Assembly (NCBI RefSeq): GCF_965201005.1
Contig: NZ_OZ241747.1
Location: 3,410,001 to 3,474,000, forward strand
DNA from: Mucilaginibacter_A sp965201005
GTDB lineage: Bacteria > Bacteroidota > Bacteroidia > Sphingobacteriales > Sphingobacteriaceae
Direction of reading: 5' to 3'
Length of the DNA stretch: 64,000 nucleotides
How positions within the stretch are numbered: the first letter of the stretch is position 1; each line of letters opens with the position of its first letter. The notes under the pieces were generated by a model. That model made no database searches and was not told where the DNA came from. It worked only from the letters and a program-made list of their open reading frames with translations. The translations under genes were made by a program, and so were the position numbers. Below are positions 7,838 to 16,713 of the stretch, piece after piece.

Positions 7838-10672
7838 ATGAACACAGCTATAGAAACTGATCCTAAAAAGGAGATTTTGATTGCCGGTGCACGCGTGCAT
7901 AACCTTAAAAACCTGACCGTTGGGATCCCTAAAAATAAACTGGTAGTTGTTACGGGCATGTCTGGCTCGGGCAAATCTTCCCTTGCTTTTGATACACTTT
8001 ATGCCGAAGGACAACGCCGTTATGTAGAAAGTTTGTCTTCCTACGCGCGCCAGTTTATGGGCCGGATGAACAAACCGGACGTGGATTATATCCGCGGCAT
8101 TGCGCCGGCCATCGCCATTGAGCAAAAAGTGATCACTTCCAACCCGAGGTCAACTGTTGGCACATCCACCGAAATCTATGATTATTTAAAGCTGCTTTTC
8201 TCGCGGATCGGAAAAACAATTTCGCCAAAATCCGGGCAAATTGTTAAAAAAGACAACGTTACGGATGTAGTCAACTTTGCTTCTGCCCTTCCGGAAAATA
8301 CCGCTGTTACCGTTTATTGTCCGCTGCATCCGCACAACAACCGCACGCTAAAAGAAGAACTGGCGGTTTTACTGCAAAAAGGTTTTCAGCGGGTTTTGTT
8401 TGAAGAAAAAATTTCCCGGATTGAGCAGATTTTGGAAGATGTTTCGATTGAAGATGTACAGTTGAAAACCGGTCATGCTGTTTTTATCGTGGTAGATCGG
8501 GTGATTATCAATGCTGAAGAAGAAACGTTGAGCCGACTGGCAGATTCTGTCCAAACCGCTTTTTTTGAAGGCCGCGGCGATTGCTACCTTCGCTATAAAC
8601 CAACGGAAGAAGAACCGGAAAGAGACCAGTTTTTTTGTGATCGTTTTGAACTGGACGGTATCCGCTTTGAAGAGCCGACGCCAAACTTTTTCAGCTTTAA
8701 CAATCCGTACGGGGCCTGCCGCAAATGCGAAGGTTACGGCAAAACCATCGGCATTGATGAAGATTTGGTCATTCCGGATAAAAGCAAAACCATTTATGAC
8801 GGTGCAATTGCGCCCTGGCGAAGCGAAAAAATGAAGGATTGGAACGATGAACTGGTCAACAAAGCCGGGAAATTTGATTTCCCGATCCATCGCGCCTACA
8901 GCCAGCTTACGCCAAAACAGCAGCAATTGATTTGGACGGGCAACAAATATTTCCGCGGCTTAAATGCTTATTTCAAAGAGCTGGAAGAGCAGACGTACAA
9001 AATACAGTACCGCGTGATGCTTTCCCGTTACCGCGGCAAAACCACTTGCCCGGATTGCAAAGGCAGCCGGTTGCGGCAGGATGCTTCTTTTGTCAAGGTA
9101 AATTCCAAATCCATAACCGATATAGTTTTGATGCCGATGGACGAATGCCTGGCCTTTTTTCAAAACCTTAACCTGAGCGGGACTGATGAAAAAATTGCGC
9201 GCCGTTTGCTGATGGAAATCATCAACCGCCTGCAGTTTTTAAATGATGTAGGTTTGAGTTACCTCACGTTAAACCGGCTTTCAAACACGCTTTCCGGCGG
9301 AGAATCCCAGCGCATTAATCTGGCAACTTCACTGGGCAGCAGTTTGGTTGGTTCGGTTTATGTGCTTGATGAGCCGAGCATCGGTTTGCACCCGCGGGAT
9401 ACACAACGGCTGATAACGGTTTTAAAATCGCTGCGCGATGTGGGCAACACGGTTTTGGTGGTAGAGCACGAAGAAGAAATTATGCAGGCCGCTGATCACA
9501 TCATTGATATTGGCCCGGAGGCCGGAACGCATGGCGGTAATTTAGTTTTTGCCGGAACGTATGCCGAAATTTTGACCGATAAAAACAGCCTGACCGGCAA
9601 ATATTTAAGCCATCGTGAGGAAATTGAAGTGCCCGCGCAGCGCCGCAACTGGAACGATTTTATACTGATAAAAGGAGCACGCGAAAACAACCTGAAAAAC
9701 ATCGATGTAAAATTTCCGCTTGGCGTGCTCACGGTGGTTACCGGCGTTTCCGGTTCGGGCAAAACCAGTTTGGTAAAACGCATTTTGTATCCGGCTTTGC
9801 AAAAAAGCCTGGGCAATTACTCCGGCGAAAAAACCGGTGGTTATGATGGCATTGAAGGCGACATCAGCAAAATTGAGCAGGTAGAAATGGTGGACCAAAA
9901 CCCGATTGGCCGTTCTTCGCGCTCCAATCCGGTTACTTATATCAAGGCTTGGGACGATATCCGCAACTTATACGCTGCACAAACTGCCGCCAAAGCTGCC
10001 GGCCTAAAACCTGCCGCGTTTTCTTTTAACGTAGAAGGCGGCCGCTGCGATGTTTGCCAGGGCGAAGGTGAAGTGAAAATCGAGATGCAGTTTATGGCCG
10101 ATATTTTTCTGCCTTGCGAAGCCTGCGGCGGCAAACGGTTTAAACAGCATGTTTTAGATATTACTTATCAAGATAAAAACGTAGCGGATATTTTGCAAAT
10201 GACGATTGACGAAGCGCAGGAGTTTTTCTCAAAAGAAACCAAAATCTTGAACAAGATAAAACCGCTCGTTGAAGTTGGTTTAGGTTATGTGCAGCTTGGT
10301 CAATCGTCCAACACGCTTTCCGGAGGAGAGGCACAGCGCATCAAGCTGGCTTCTTTTCTGATCAAAGGAAATAATGCCAGCAAAACGATGTTTATTTTTG
10401 ATGAGCCAACAACCGGGCTTCATTTTCACGACATTAAAAAGCTGCTTAAATCTTTCAACGCTTTGCTGGCTCAGGGAAACACAATTGTGGTGATCGAACA
10501 CAATATGGACGTGATAAAATGCGCCGATTGGGTGATTGATATTGGTCCGGAAGGCGGCGACCGCGGCGGAAACCTGGTTTTTGAAGGTTTGCCGGAGAAG
10601 TTGATCAAAGAAAAAAAATCCTATACGGGCAAGTTTTTAAAGGAGCGTTTACAGCAAAAGGTTGTTTCATAA
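7838..10672 (+). CDS. uvrA: Excinuclease ABC subunit A, first paralogue
   Basis: UvrA is the damage-recognition ATPase of nucleotide excision repair. This 944-residue copy has two ABC cassettes: Walker A 'GMSGSGKSSL' and 'GVSGSGKTSL', signatures 'LSGGESQRINLA' and 'LSGGEAQRIKLA', and Walker B 'VYVLDEPSIGLHPRD' and 'MFIFDEPTTGLHFHD'. The insertion and UvrB-binding regions are present. Zinc module 2 (C-x2-C, 'CDVCQGEG', 'CEACGG') is intact. In zinc module 1 the first Cys pair is missing, leaving a single Cys in 'FFCDRF' before 'GACRKC'. The start at 7838 matches the second paralogue's start point relative to 'GARVHNLKN'. Confidence 0.95.
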   Translation: MNTAIETDPKKEILIAGARVHNLKNLTVGIPKNKLVVVTGMSGSGKSSLAFDTLYAEGQRRYVESLSSYARQFMGRMNKPDVDYIRGIAPAIAIEQKVITSNPRSTVGTSTEIYDYLKLLFSRIGKTISPKSGQIVKKDNVTDVVNFASALPENTAVTVYCPLHPHNNRTLKEELAVLLQKGFQRVLFEEKISRIEQILEDVSIEDVQLKTGHAVFIVVDRVIINAEEETLSRLADSVQTAFFEGRGDCYLRYKPTEEEPERDQFFCDRFELDGIRFEEPTPNFFSFNNPYGACRKCEGYGKTIGIDEDLVIPDKSKTIYDGAIAPWRSEKMKDWNDELVNKAGKFDFPIHRAYSQLTPKQQQLIWTGNKYFRGLNAYFKELEEQTYKIQYRVMLSRYRGKTTCPDCKGSRLRQDASFVKVNSKSITDIVLMPMDECLAFFQNLNLSGTDEKIARRLLMEIINRLQFLNDVGLSYLTLNRLSNTLSGGESQRINLATSLGSSLVGSVYVLDEPSIGLHPRDTQRLITVLKSLRDVGNTVLVVEHEEEIMQAADHIIDIGPEAGTHGGNLVFAGTYAEILTDKNSLTGKYLSHREEIEVPAQRRNWNDFILIKGARENNLKNIDVKFPLGVLTVVTGVSGSGKTSLVKRILYPALQKSLGNYSGEKTGGYDGIEGDISKIEQVEMVDQNPIGRSSRSNPVTYIKAWDDIRNLYAAQTAAKAAGLKPAAFSFNVEGGRCDVCQGEGEVKIEMQFMADIFLPCEACGGKRFKQHVLDITYQDKNVADILQMTIDEAQEFFSKETKILNKIKPLVEVGLGYVQLGQSSNTLSGGEAQRIKLASFLIKGNNASKTMFIFDEPTTGLHFHDIKKLLKSFNALLAQGNTIVVIEHNMDVIKCADWVIDIGPEGGDRGGNLVFEGLPEKLIKEKKSYTGKFLKERLQQKVVS

Positions 10673-10758
10673 ATTTATTTATGAAAAAATAAGATGTTTA
10701 AACAACAATTTTTATTTCATTTGTAAAACTAAAAAATTCATTCTTTAAAAACAGTATG

Positions 10759-11295
10759 ATGGCAACAGCAACAAAATGGGTTTTAGATCCGATGCACTCC
10801 GAGGTGCAGTTTAAAATCAAACACCTTGTAATTTCTAATGTAACTGGGATTTTCAAAAAATTTGAAGGTATCTGCGAAGCACCGGAAGATAGTTTTGAAA
10901 ATGCAGAAGTAGATTTTTCTTTGGATGTGGACAGCATTGACACCAACCAGGAACAGCGTGATGCGCATTTAAAATCAGCTGAGTTTTTTGATGCCGGGAA
11001 ATATCCGAAGATAACTTTTAAATCGACATCTTTTACAAAAACTGATGGCAACGATTTTGATCTGACTGGAAATTTAACTGTAAAAGATGTAACCAAACCA
11101 GTAACTTTAAAAGTAGAATTTGGCGGTTCTGCAACAGATTTTACCGGAAAATTCAGGGCTGGTTTTGAAGTAACCGGCAAAATAAACCGTAAAGAATTTG
11201 GCTTGGTTTGGGACGGCATTACCGAAGCCGGAGCGATTGTGCTTGGCGAAGATGTCAAACTTAACATCAATTTACAATTTATCAAACAGATATAA
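10759..11295 (+). CDS. YceI family protein
   Basis: YceI-domain proteins are small lipocalin-like barrels that bind polyisoprenoid or other lipids. The frame has the family pattern: N-terminal 'WVLDPMHSEVQFKIKHL', central 'SIDTNQEQRDAHLKSAEFFDAGKYPKITFKS', 'TGNLTVKDVTKPVTL' and the final 'NRKEFGLVWD'. There is no signal peptide, so it is probably cytosolic, in contrast to E. coli YceI. Start ATG 10759 (MATATKW) is preferred over 10756. It is followed by a terminator hairpin. Confidence 0.93.
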   Translation: MATATKWVLDPMHSEVQFKIKHLVISNVTGIFKKFEGICEAPEDSFENAEVDFSLDVDSIDTNQEQRDAHLKSAEFFDAGKYPKITFKSTSFTKTDGNDFDLTGNLTVKDVTKPVTLKVEFGGSATDFTGKFRAGFEVTGKINRKEFGLVWDGITEAGAIVLGEDVKLNINLQFIKQI

Positions 11296-11319
11296 GCAGT
11301 TTACACATCGTTTAAAAAT

Positions 11320-11345
11320 AAACCGCCCTAAAAGCGGTTTTTTTA
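11320..11345 (+). terminator. Intrinsic terminator after yceI
   Basis: AAACCGC, a 7-base loop and GCGGTTT form a stem followed by a T run, 25 bases after the yceI stop. Confidence 0.8.
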
Positions 11346-11355
11346 TTTTGACGGC

Positions 11356-11382
11356 ATACTTCTTTTACCACCTAAAAATCTA
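11356..11382 (+). repeat. Dispersed-motif copy (ATACTTCTTTTA)
   Basis: ATACTTCTTTTA plus flank CCACCTAAAAATCT is a half element, directly downstream of the yceI terminator. Confidence 0.65.
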
Positions 11383-11432
11383 TGTTTGCACTTTCGGGCC
11401 CCGAATAAACTTTCTGTTTTAAAAAACCTGGT

Positions 11433-11440
11433 TATTTTTG
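11433..11440 (+). promoter_or_regulatory. Candidate -7 box for the LysE-type gene
   Basis: TATTTTTG matches TAnnTTTG and ends 4 bases before the ATG at 11445, so the transcript would be almost leaderless. Confidence 0.3.
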
Positions 11441-11444
11441 CTTC

Positions 11445-12071
11445 ATGATTTTTCTGACTTTTTTTCTGGGGATTTTCTGCAATTTCATCGGCTATATTCC
11501 GCCCGGAAACATCAATTTAACCTTAGTACAAATCACCATAAACCGTGGGATCAGGCAGGCAGTTTATTTTATTACGGCGTTTTCGGTTATCGAATTTTTT
11601 TTCACTTTGCTGATTATGTATGGTGCCGACTGGCTATCGCACCAAATGAAATTAGGGACGATCATCGATTGGGTGATGGTTGTACTTTTTACCGTTCTTG
11701 GTTTTGTTACCTGGCGCAGCCGGAACGAGCAGCCAAGCCCAAACTACACCGATAGGGACAGTATTAAATACGGCATCATCTTAGGTTTTTTAAACCCGAT
11801 GCAAATTCCGTTCTGGCTAATCACCGGCACTTATTTAATTACACACGAATGGATCGAAACCTCTGCATTTGAACTGGTTATCTTTAGTTTAGGCTCTGCG
11901 GCCGGTGCGTTTTTGTGTTTGTACATCTATGCAAAATCAGCTACATATATTAAAACTAAGTTTGCCCTCAGTAATAAAATGATCAACATAAGCATTGCTG
12001 TCTTATTCTGGAGTTTTGCCCTTTACCACATTATCAAACAAATTTATCTGGTGTTTTTTAAGCATCATTAA
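11445..12071 (+). CDS. LysE family translocator
   Basis: This is a 208-residue inner-membrane protein with about six hydrophobic segments. It has the LysE/RhtB N-terminal pattern 'GYIPPGNINLTLVQITINRG' and a second half-repeat 'GIILGFLNPMQIPFWLI'. Family members export amino acids such as lysine, threonine or homoserine lactones; the substrate cannot be read from sequence. The C-terminus FFKHH and its stop are encoded by the start of a dispersed-motif hairpin. Confidence 0.85.
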   Translation: MIFLTFFLGIFCNFIGYIPPGNINLTLVQITINRGIRQAVYFITAFSVIEFFFTLLIMYGADWLSHQMKLGTIIDWVMVVLFTVLGFVTWRSRNEQPSPNYTDRDSIKYGIILGFLNPMQIPFWLITGTYLITHEWIETSAFELVIFSLGSAAGAFLCLYIYAKSATYIKTKFALSNKMINISIAVLFWSFALYHIIKQIYLVFFKHH

Positions 12072-12096
12072 TTAAGTTGATGCTTCTTTTACCATA
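12060..12096 (+). terminator. Motif-derived hairpin at the end of the LysE gene
   Basis: AAGCATCA (12060-12067) pairs with TGATGCTT (12078-12085), which is followed by CTTTTACC. The left arm lies inside the end of the LysE-type gene. The right arm is a GATGCTTCTTTTA copy (12079-12091). Confidence 0.5.
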
Positions 12097-12165
12097 CTTT
12101 TTTTGGTGAGTAAATCAACCTGAAAAATTGATAAACCTTTTGCTGATTCTGGCGGTTTATCCATT

Positions 12166-13353
12166 ATGAAAAAAATTTCAACTTATATATTAGTTGCGTT
12201 GGCCGTAGGGATTATTTCCTGCAACAACACAAACCCCGGCCAGTCGGCAGAGAGTGATGCCACCAAAAATACCGATACCACTACCAGCAGCAACAGTCAA
12301 GAGCATAAAGTTGGCGATAACCCAAACGGTAATAAATCGGTTAAGCTGGAGCAGGTTTTTGCTGATCCGACTTACCAGTTGACCGGTGTGGCGGTTTCTA
12401 AAAGCGGGCGGTTGTTTACTAACTATCCGTTGTGGAATCCGGATGTTCATAAATATGCTTTGGTGGAAGTGATGCCCGGCAACCAGGTTAAACCTTATCC
12501 TGATGCCGCCATGAACAGCTGGAAACCCGGCGAAAGCGGCAAAAATAAATGGGTTTGTGTGCAGGCCGCTTATATTGATGCGGACGACGTGATGTGGGTA
12601 ATTGATCCTGCAGCACCAAAATTAGATACGGTTTACCGGCAGAGTCATAAACTGGTTAAGATCAACCTGAATACCAACAAAGTTGAACGGACTTATTTTT
12701 TTGAAGGCGTTGCCGATAACCACAGTTATTTAAACGATGTACGGGTGGATACCAAGCGGCAGTTTGCCTACATTACCAATTCCGGTACGGGCGGTTTGAT
12801 GGTGGTTGATTTGAAATCTGGAAAAGCGCGCCAGGTGTTACAAAATCATTATTCTGTACATACCGACAAAGATTTTAAGTTTATCATCGATGGTAAAGAA
12901 ATGATGCAGGATGGCCAGCCGGTAAAGTTTGATTCGGACGGCATCGCTTTAACGCCTGACGGCAACTGGCTATATTACAAGCCTTTAACTGATACCAAAT
13001 TGTATCGTATTAAAACAGAATTTTTGCGGGATGATACTTTAAGCGCACAAAAACTGAAAGGTTATGTAGAAGATTTAGGAAAATATATCGTTACCGATGG
13101 CATGGCGTTTGACCGGAAAGGCAATTTGTATCTTGGCGATCCGCAGCATTCTTCCATCGTTCAAATCACGCCGGATTTAAAAGCCACAACTTATGTGCAG
13201 GATAACCGTTTGATCTGGCCGGACAGTTATTCTGTTTCTAAAGACGGATATTTATATGTAAGTTGCTCACAAATCCAGAAGACGCCGGAACATAATGCCG
13301 GTGTTAACAAACGCACTTCGCCATACGCCATTTATAAAATTAAACTGCCATAA
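12166..13353 (+). CDS. Lipoprotein of the major royal jelly/yellow-like beta-propeller family
   Basis: A lipoprotein signal with Cys19 ('GIISCNN') is followed by a Ser/Thr/Asn-rich linker to about residue 50 and then a roughly 340-residue propeller. The phrases 'LTGVAVSKSGRLFTNYPLW', 'YLNDVRVDTKRQFAYITNSG', 'DGIALTPDGNWLYYKPL' and 'VTDGMAFDRKGNLYLGDPQ' match MRJP/yellow-related proteins and, more distantly, SMP-30/gluconolactonase. Catalytic activity is unknown; it is probably anchored in the outer or inner membrane facing the periplasm. Its TAA stop is the first three bases of a TAAAAGAAGCAT motif. Confidence 0.85.
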   Translation: MKKISTYILVALAVGIISCNNTNPGQSAESDATKNTDTTTSSNSQEHKVGDNPNGNKSVKLEQVFADPTYQLTGVAVSKSGRLFTNYPLWNPDVHKYALVEVMPGNQVKPYPDAAMNSWKPGESGKNKWVCVQAAYIDADDVMWVIDPAAPKLDTVYRQSHKLVKINLNTNKVERTYFFEGVADNHSYLNDVRVDTKRQFAYITNSGTGGLMVVDLKSGKARQVLQNHYSVHTDKDFKFIIDGKEMMQDGQPVKFDSDGIALTPDGNWLYYKPLTDTKLYRIKTEFLRDDTLSAQKLKGYVEDLGKYIVTDGMAFDRKGNLYLGDPQHSSIVQITPDLKATTYVQDNRLIWPDSYSVSKDGYLYVSCSQIQKTPEHNAGVNKRTSPYAIYKIKLP

Positions 13354-13392
13354 AAGAAGCATTGGATTGATGCTGTTTTTATCGCCTAAAAA
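13351..13392 (+). repeat. Dispersed-motif hairpin with mixed alleles
   Basis: TAAAAGAAGCATT (13351-13363) is followed by GATGCTGTTTTTA and TCGCCTAAAAAA. The left arm has the GAAGC allele and the right arm the CTGTT allele, leaving two mismatches in the stem. It supplies the upstream gene's stop and abuts the next gene's start. Confidence 0.7.
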
Positions 13393-13641
13393 ATGAAAAA
13401 CATGAGTTCCTTTAATATTGATATTCCGCGAAAAGACCACACCATGACCATTCGGGTGGAAGATGCCAACAAACCAAAGCTAACAGCTTATAATCTTTTT
13501 TATAACGATCAGCTTTCCGGCTGCCTGGTTTGTAATGAAAATAATGTCTGGATTTATGAGCCGCACGCCCACGAAGCCCTGATTTTAAATGCAGAAGAAA
13601 TCCAGCATCTGGGCAAGCAAATTAGTCAGCAAGTCAGTTAA
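13393..13641 (+). CDS. Small hypothetical protein, 82 residues
   Basis: This soluble 82-residue protein has alternating beta-like segments ('TMTIRVEDANKPKLTAYNLFY', 'CLVCNENNVWIYEPH') and no signal peptide. I do not recognise a family. An alternative ATG at 13402 (MSSF) is equally plausible. It lies between the MRJP-like lipoprotein and the second uvrA and is followed by a strong terminator, which supports it being a real transcription unit. Confidence 0.6.
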   Translation: MKNMSSFNIDIPRKDHTMTIRVEDANKPKLTAYNLFYNDQLSGCLVCNENNVWIYEPHAHEALILNAEEIQHLGKQISQQVS

Positions 13642-13658
13642 ATGCTATAAATTTGAGC

Positions 13659-13693
13659 AAAAAAGGCTGTTCCGCAACGGGATGGCCTTTTTT
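13659..13693 (+). terminator. Intrinsic terminator
   Basis: AAAAAAGGC and GCCTTTTTT enclose TTCCG/CGGGA complementarity. This is a GC-containing stem with a T tail, directly after the 82-residue gene. Confidence 0.8.
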
Positions 13694-13696
13694 GTT

Positions 13697-13704
13697 TATT
13701 TTTG
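13697..13704 (+). promoter_or_regulatory. Candidate -7 box for the second uvrA
   Basis: TATTTTTG matches TAnnTTTG and lies 56 bases before the chosen ATG at 13761. Confidence 0.35.
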
Positions 13705-13760
13705 TTTACATTATATAAATCACATTATTTAGGTTGGTCAACAACCTTTTTTTAAGTAAT

Positions 13761-16610
13761 ATGGCTGATAAAACGATTGATCTGGGCGAGCAAAGTGAAG
13801 TAGAAGTTTACGGTGCCCGGGTGCATAATCTCAAAAATATAGATATTTCTTTTCCGCGGAACCAACTGGTGGTTATCACCGGTTTAAGCGGCAGCGGCAA
13901 ATCTTCTTTGGCATTTGATACCATTTATGCCGAAGGGCAACGCCGCTACATGGAAACGTTTTCGGCCTATTCGCGCCAGTTTATGGGCGGAATGGAGCGG
14001 CCGGATGTGGATAAAGTTTCGGGCTTGAGTCCGGTGATTGCCATCGAACAAAAAACTACTAGTAAAAACCCGCGCTCTACCGTTGGCACCATTACCGAGA
14101 TATACGATTTTATGCGTTTGCTTTTTGCCCGTACCGGCGATGCTTACTCGTATGTTACCGGCGAAAAAATGGAACGTTTATCCGAGGATCAGATTTTTAA
14201 AACGATTTTGGAGCGTTTCAGCGGACAACCGATCAACATTTTGGCCCCGGTCATCAAAGGCCGGAAAGGCCATTACCGCGAACTTTTTGAGCAAATCCGC
14301 AAGCAGGGCTATTTAAAAGTCTGGGTAGATGGTGCCATCCAGGACGTAGAACCTAAAATGCAGGTTGACCGTTACAAAATCCATGATATTGATATTGTGG
14401 TTGATCGTTTGGTAATTACTGAAAAGGACGAAAAACGCCTGTTAACTTCCCTGCAAACCGCTTTGAAAGTTGCCAAAGGAATTATCCGCGTGGCCGATCA
14501 GCAAAACCAGGTTTCGTTTTTCAGTAAGTTTTTAATGGATCCTGTTTCCGGGATTTCGTATGATGAACCGCAGCCAAACACCTTTTCGTTCAACTCGCCT
14601 TATGGGGCTTGCCCGCGTTGCGATGGTTTGGGTTATATCTCCGAAGTGGATGAAGATGCCATCATTCCTGATAAAAAACTAAGTATATTAAACGGCGCGC
14701 TTGCCCCACTGGGCGAATATCGGGAAACCTGGATGTTTCAGGTTTTAAAAGCCCTTGGCAAAAAATATGAATTCTCGCTTTCGACACCGATAGAAAAATT
14801 ATCCGCAGAAAACGTTCACATTATATTAAATGGTTCGCCGGACATGATCACGGTTCCGGTGGAATACAATAAATACAACGTTCAAAACTATCAGATCAAT
14901 TTTGACGGTATTATTAAGATGCTCGAAGAGCAGCAGGAACGAAAAACGGAAGATCAGGGCGATGATCTGGATAATTACCGCACGGTAAAAATTTGTCCGG
15001 AATGCCATGGTGCGCGGCTAAAAAAAGAATCGCTGAACTTTAAAATCGACAGCAAAAACATCTTTGAGCTGGCCACCATGGATATCGTAACGCTGCATGA
15101 ATGGTTTCAGGGTTTGGAAGAACGTTTATCAGACCGGCAAAATATCATCGCGAAAGAAATTTTGAAGGAAATCCGTGCGCGGATTGGTTTTTTACTGGAC
15201 GTTGGCTTGAGTTATTTAACCTTAGACCGTACGGCCAGGACGCTTTCGGGCGGAGAAGCGCAACGCATCAGGCTGGCTACGCAAATTGGTTCGCAGCTGA
15301 TGAATGTGATGTATATTTTGGATGAACCGAGCATCGGTTTGCACCAGCGTGATAACGACCGGCTGATTCATGCCCTGAAAAACCTGCGCGATTTGGGCAA
15401 TACGGTTTTGGTGGTGGAGCATGATAAAGACATGATCCTGGAAGCGGATTACGTGATAGATATGGGCCCGGCAGCCGGCGTACACGGCGGTACGGTAGTT
15501 GCGCAAGGCACGCCCCAGCAGTTGATGCACCAGCAAACGCTTACTACTTCTTACCTAAACGGAAGCAAAGAAATCAGCGTCCCGGAAAAAAGAAGAGCAG
15601 GGAACGGCAAAATTTTATCGATAAAAAAAGCATCCGGCCACAATCTCAAGAATGTAAATGTTGATTTCCCGTTGGGAAAATTGATTGGCATTACCGGCGT
15701 TTCCGGCAGCGGCAAATCCAGTTTGATTACGGAAACTTTGTACCCGGTTTTAAACCATCATTTTTTTCGCGCCAAAAAACAACCACTGGCTTACGGCAAA
15801 ATTGAAGGTTTGGAACATATTGATAAAGTAATCGAGATCGATCAAACGCCAATTGGCCGCACGCCGCGCTCCAACCCGGCAACTTATACCAGCGTTTTTT
15901 CTGACATCCGGAACCTTTTTGTAGGCTTGCCCGAAGCCCGGATACGCGGTTACAAACCGGGCCGTTTTTCTTTCAACGTAAAAGGCGGAAGATGCGAAAC
16001 CTGCCAAGGTGCAGGCGTAAAGCTGATCGAAATGAACTTTTTGCCCGATGTGCAGGTTCCGTGCGAAGAATGCGGCGGCCGCAGGTATAACCGGGAAACG
16101 CTGGAAGTGCGTTATCGCGGCAAATCTATCAGCGATGTGTTGGACATGAGCATTGAAGACGCCTGTGCTTTTTTTGAGGCTATTCCTTCTATCTACCGAA
16201 AAATCAAAACGTTACAGGATGTTGGTTTGGGTTATATCACGCTTGGCCAATCCTCTACCACACTTTCCGGCGGGGAAGCGCAGCGTGTAAAACTGGCGAC
16301 TGAACTTTCTAAAAAAGATACCGGGAACACTTTTTATATTCTGGATGAACCCACAACCGGCCTCCATTTTGAAGATATTAACGTGTTGCTTGGCGTATTG
16401 AATTTGCTGGTTGATAAAGGCAATACCGTTTTGGTGATCGAACATAATCTGGATGTGATCAAGGTTGCCGATTATGTGATTGATTTAGGCCCGGAAGGTG
16501 GTTCTGGCGGAGGAAAAGTTTTATTTTCGGGCACGCCGGAAGGTTTATGTAAAGTAAAAGAAAGCTTTACGGGGAAGTTCCTGAAAAAAGAAATGCAAGT
16601 AATGGCTTAA
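13761..16610 (+). CDS. uvrA: Excinuclease ABC subunit A, second paralogue
   Basis: This is a second complete UvrA of 949 residues: Walker A 'GLSGSGKSSL' and 'GVSGSGKSSL', signatures 'LSGGEAQRIRLA' and 'LSGGEAQRVKLA', and 'MYILDEPSIGLHQRD' and 'FYILDEPTTGLHFED'. The UvrB-binding and insertion domains are present. Zinc module 2 is intact ('CETCQGAG', 'CEECGG'). Zinc module 1 lacks the first CxxC entirely: 'FFSKFLMDP' stands where Cys residues are expected before 'GACPRC'. It differs from the first copy mostly in the central insertion. I cannot say which copy is the main repair enzyme. Start 13761 (MADKT) is chosen over 13734. Confidence 0.95.
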   Translation: MADKTIDLGEQSEVEVYGARVHNLKNIDISFPRNQLVVITGLSGSGKSSLAFDTIYAEGQRRYMETFSAYSRQFMGGMERPDVDKVSGLSPVIAIEQKTTSKNPRSTVGTITEIYDFMRLLFARTGDAYSYVTGEKMERLSEDQIFKTILERFSGQPINILAPVIKGRKGHYRELFEQIRKQGYLKVWVDGAIQDVEPKMQVDRYKIHDIDIVVDRLVITEKDEKRLLTSLQTALKVAKGIIRVADQQNQVSFFSKFLMDPVSGISYDEPQPNTFSFNSPYGACPRCDGLGYISEVDEDAIIPDKKLSILNGALAPLGEYRETWMFQVLKALGKKYEFSLSTPIEKLSAENVHIILNGSPDMITVPVEYNKYNVQNYQINFDGIIKMLEEQQERKTEDQGDDLDNYRTVKICPECHGARLKKESLNFKIDSKNIFELATMDIVTLHEWFQGLEERLSDRQNIIAKEILKEIRARIGFLLDVGLSYLTLDRTARTLSGGEAQRIRLATQIGSQLMNVMYILDEPSIGLHQRDNDRLIHALKNLRDLGNTVLVVEHDKDMILEADYVIDMGPAAGVHGGTVVAQGTPQQLMHQQTLTTSYLNGSKEISVPEKRRAGNGKILSIKKASGHNLKNVNVDFPLGKLIGITGVSGSGKSSLITETLYPVLNHHFFRAKKQPLAYGKIEGLEHIDKVIEIDQTPIGRTPRSNPATYTSVFSDIRNLFVGLPEARIRGYKPGRFSFNVKGGRCETCQGAGVKLIEMNFLPDVQVPCEECGGRRYNRETLEVRYRGKSISDVLDMSIEDACAFFEAIPSIYRKIKTLQDVGLGYITLGQSSTTLSGGEAQRVKLATELSKKDTGNTFYILDEPTTGLHFEDINVLLGVLNLLVDKGNTVLVIEHNLDVIKVADYVIDLGPEGGSGGGKVLFSGTPEGLCKVKESFTGKFLKKEMQVMA

Positions 16611-16637
16611 ATCGTGCTCAGCATAAGCTAAAAACCA

Positions 16638-16668
16638 GATGCTTCTTTTATCACCCTAAAAGAAGCAT
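16638..16668. repeat. Perfect dispersed-motif hairpin
   Basis: GATGCTTCTTTTA (16638-16650), a TCACCC spacer and TAAAAGAAGCAT (16657-16668) give a 12-bp stem. It lies between uvrA and the nnr gene and may also terminate transcription. Confidence 0.75.
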
Positions 16669-16713
16669 TTTGCTTTTTTAAACATTGCCCTCAAATTTTT
16701 TGTTACAAAGTTT

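Noticed and set aside
8369..8926. Reverse-strand 185-residue ORF inside the first uvrA, and similar long antisense frames in ilvB and leuB
   Set aside because: They lie wholly antisense to conserved genes and have no recognisable domain; shadow frames.
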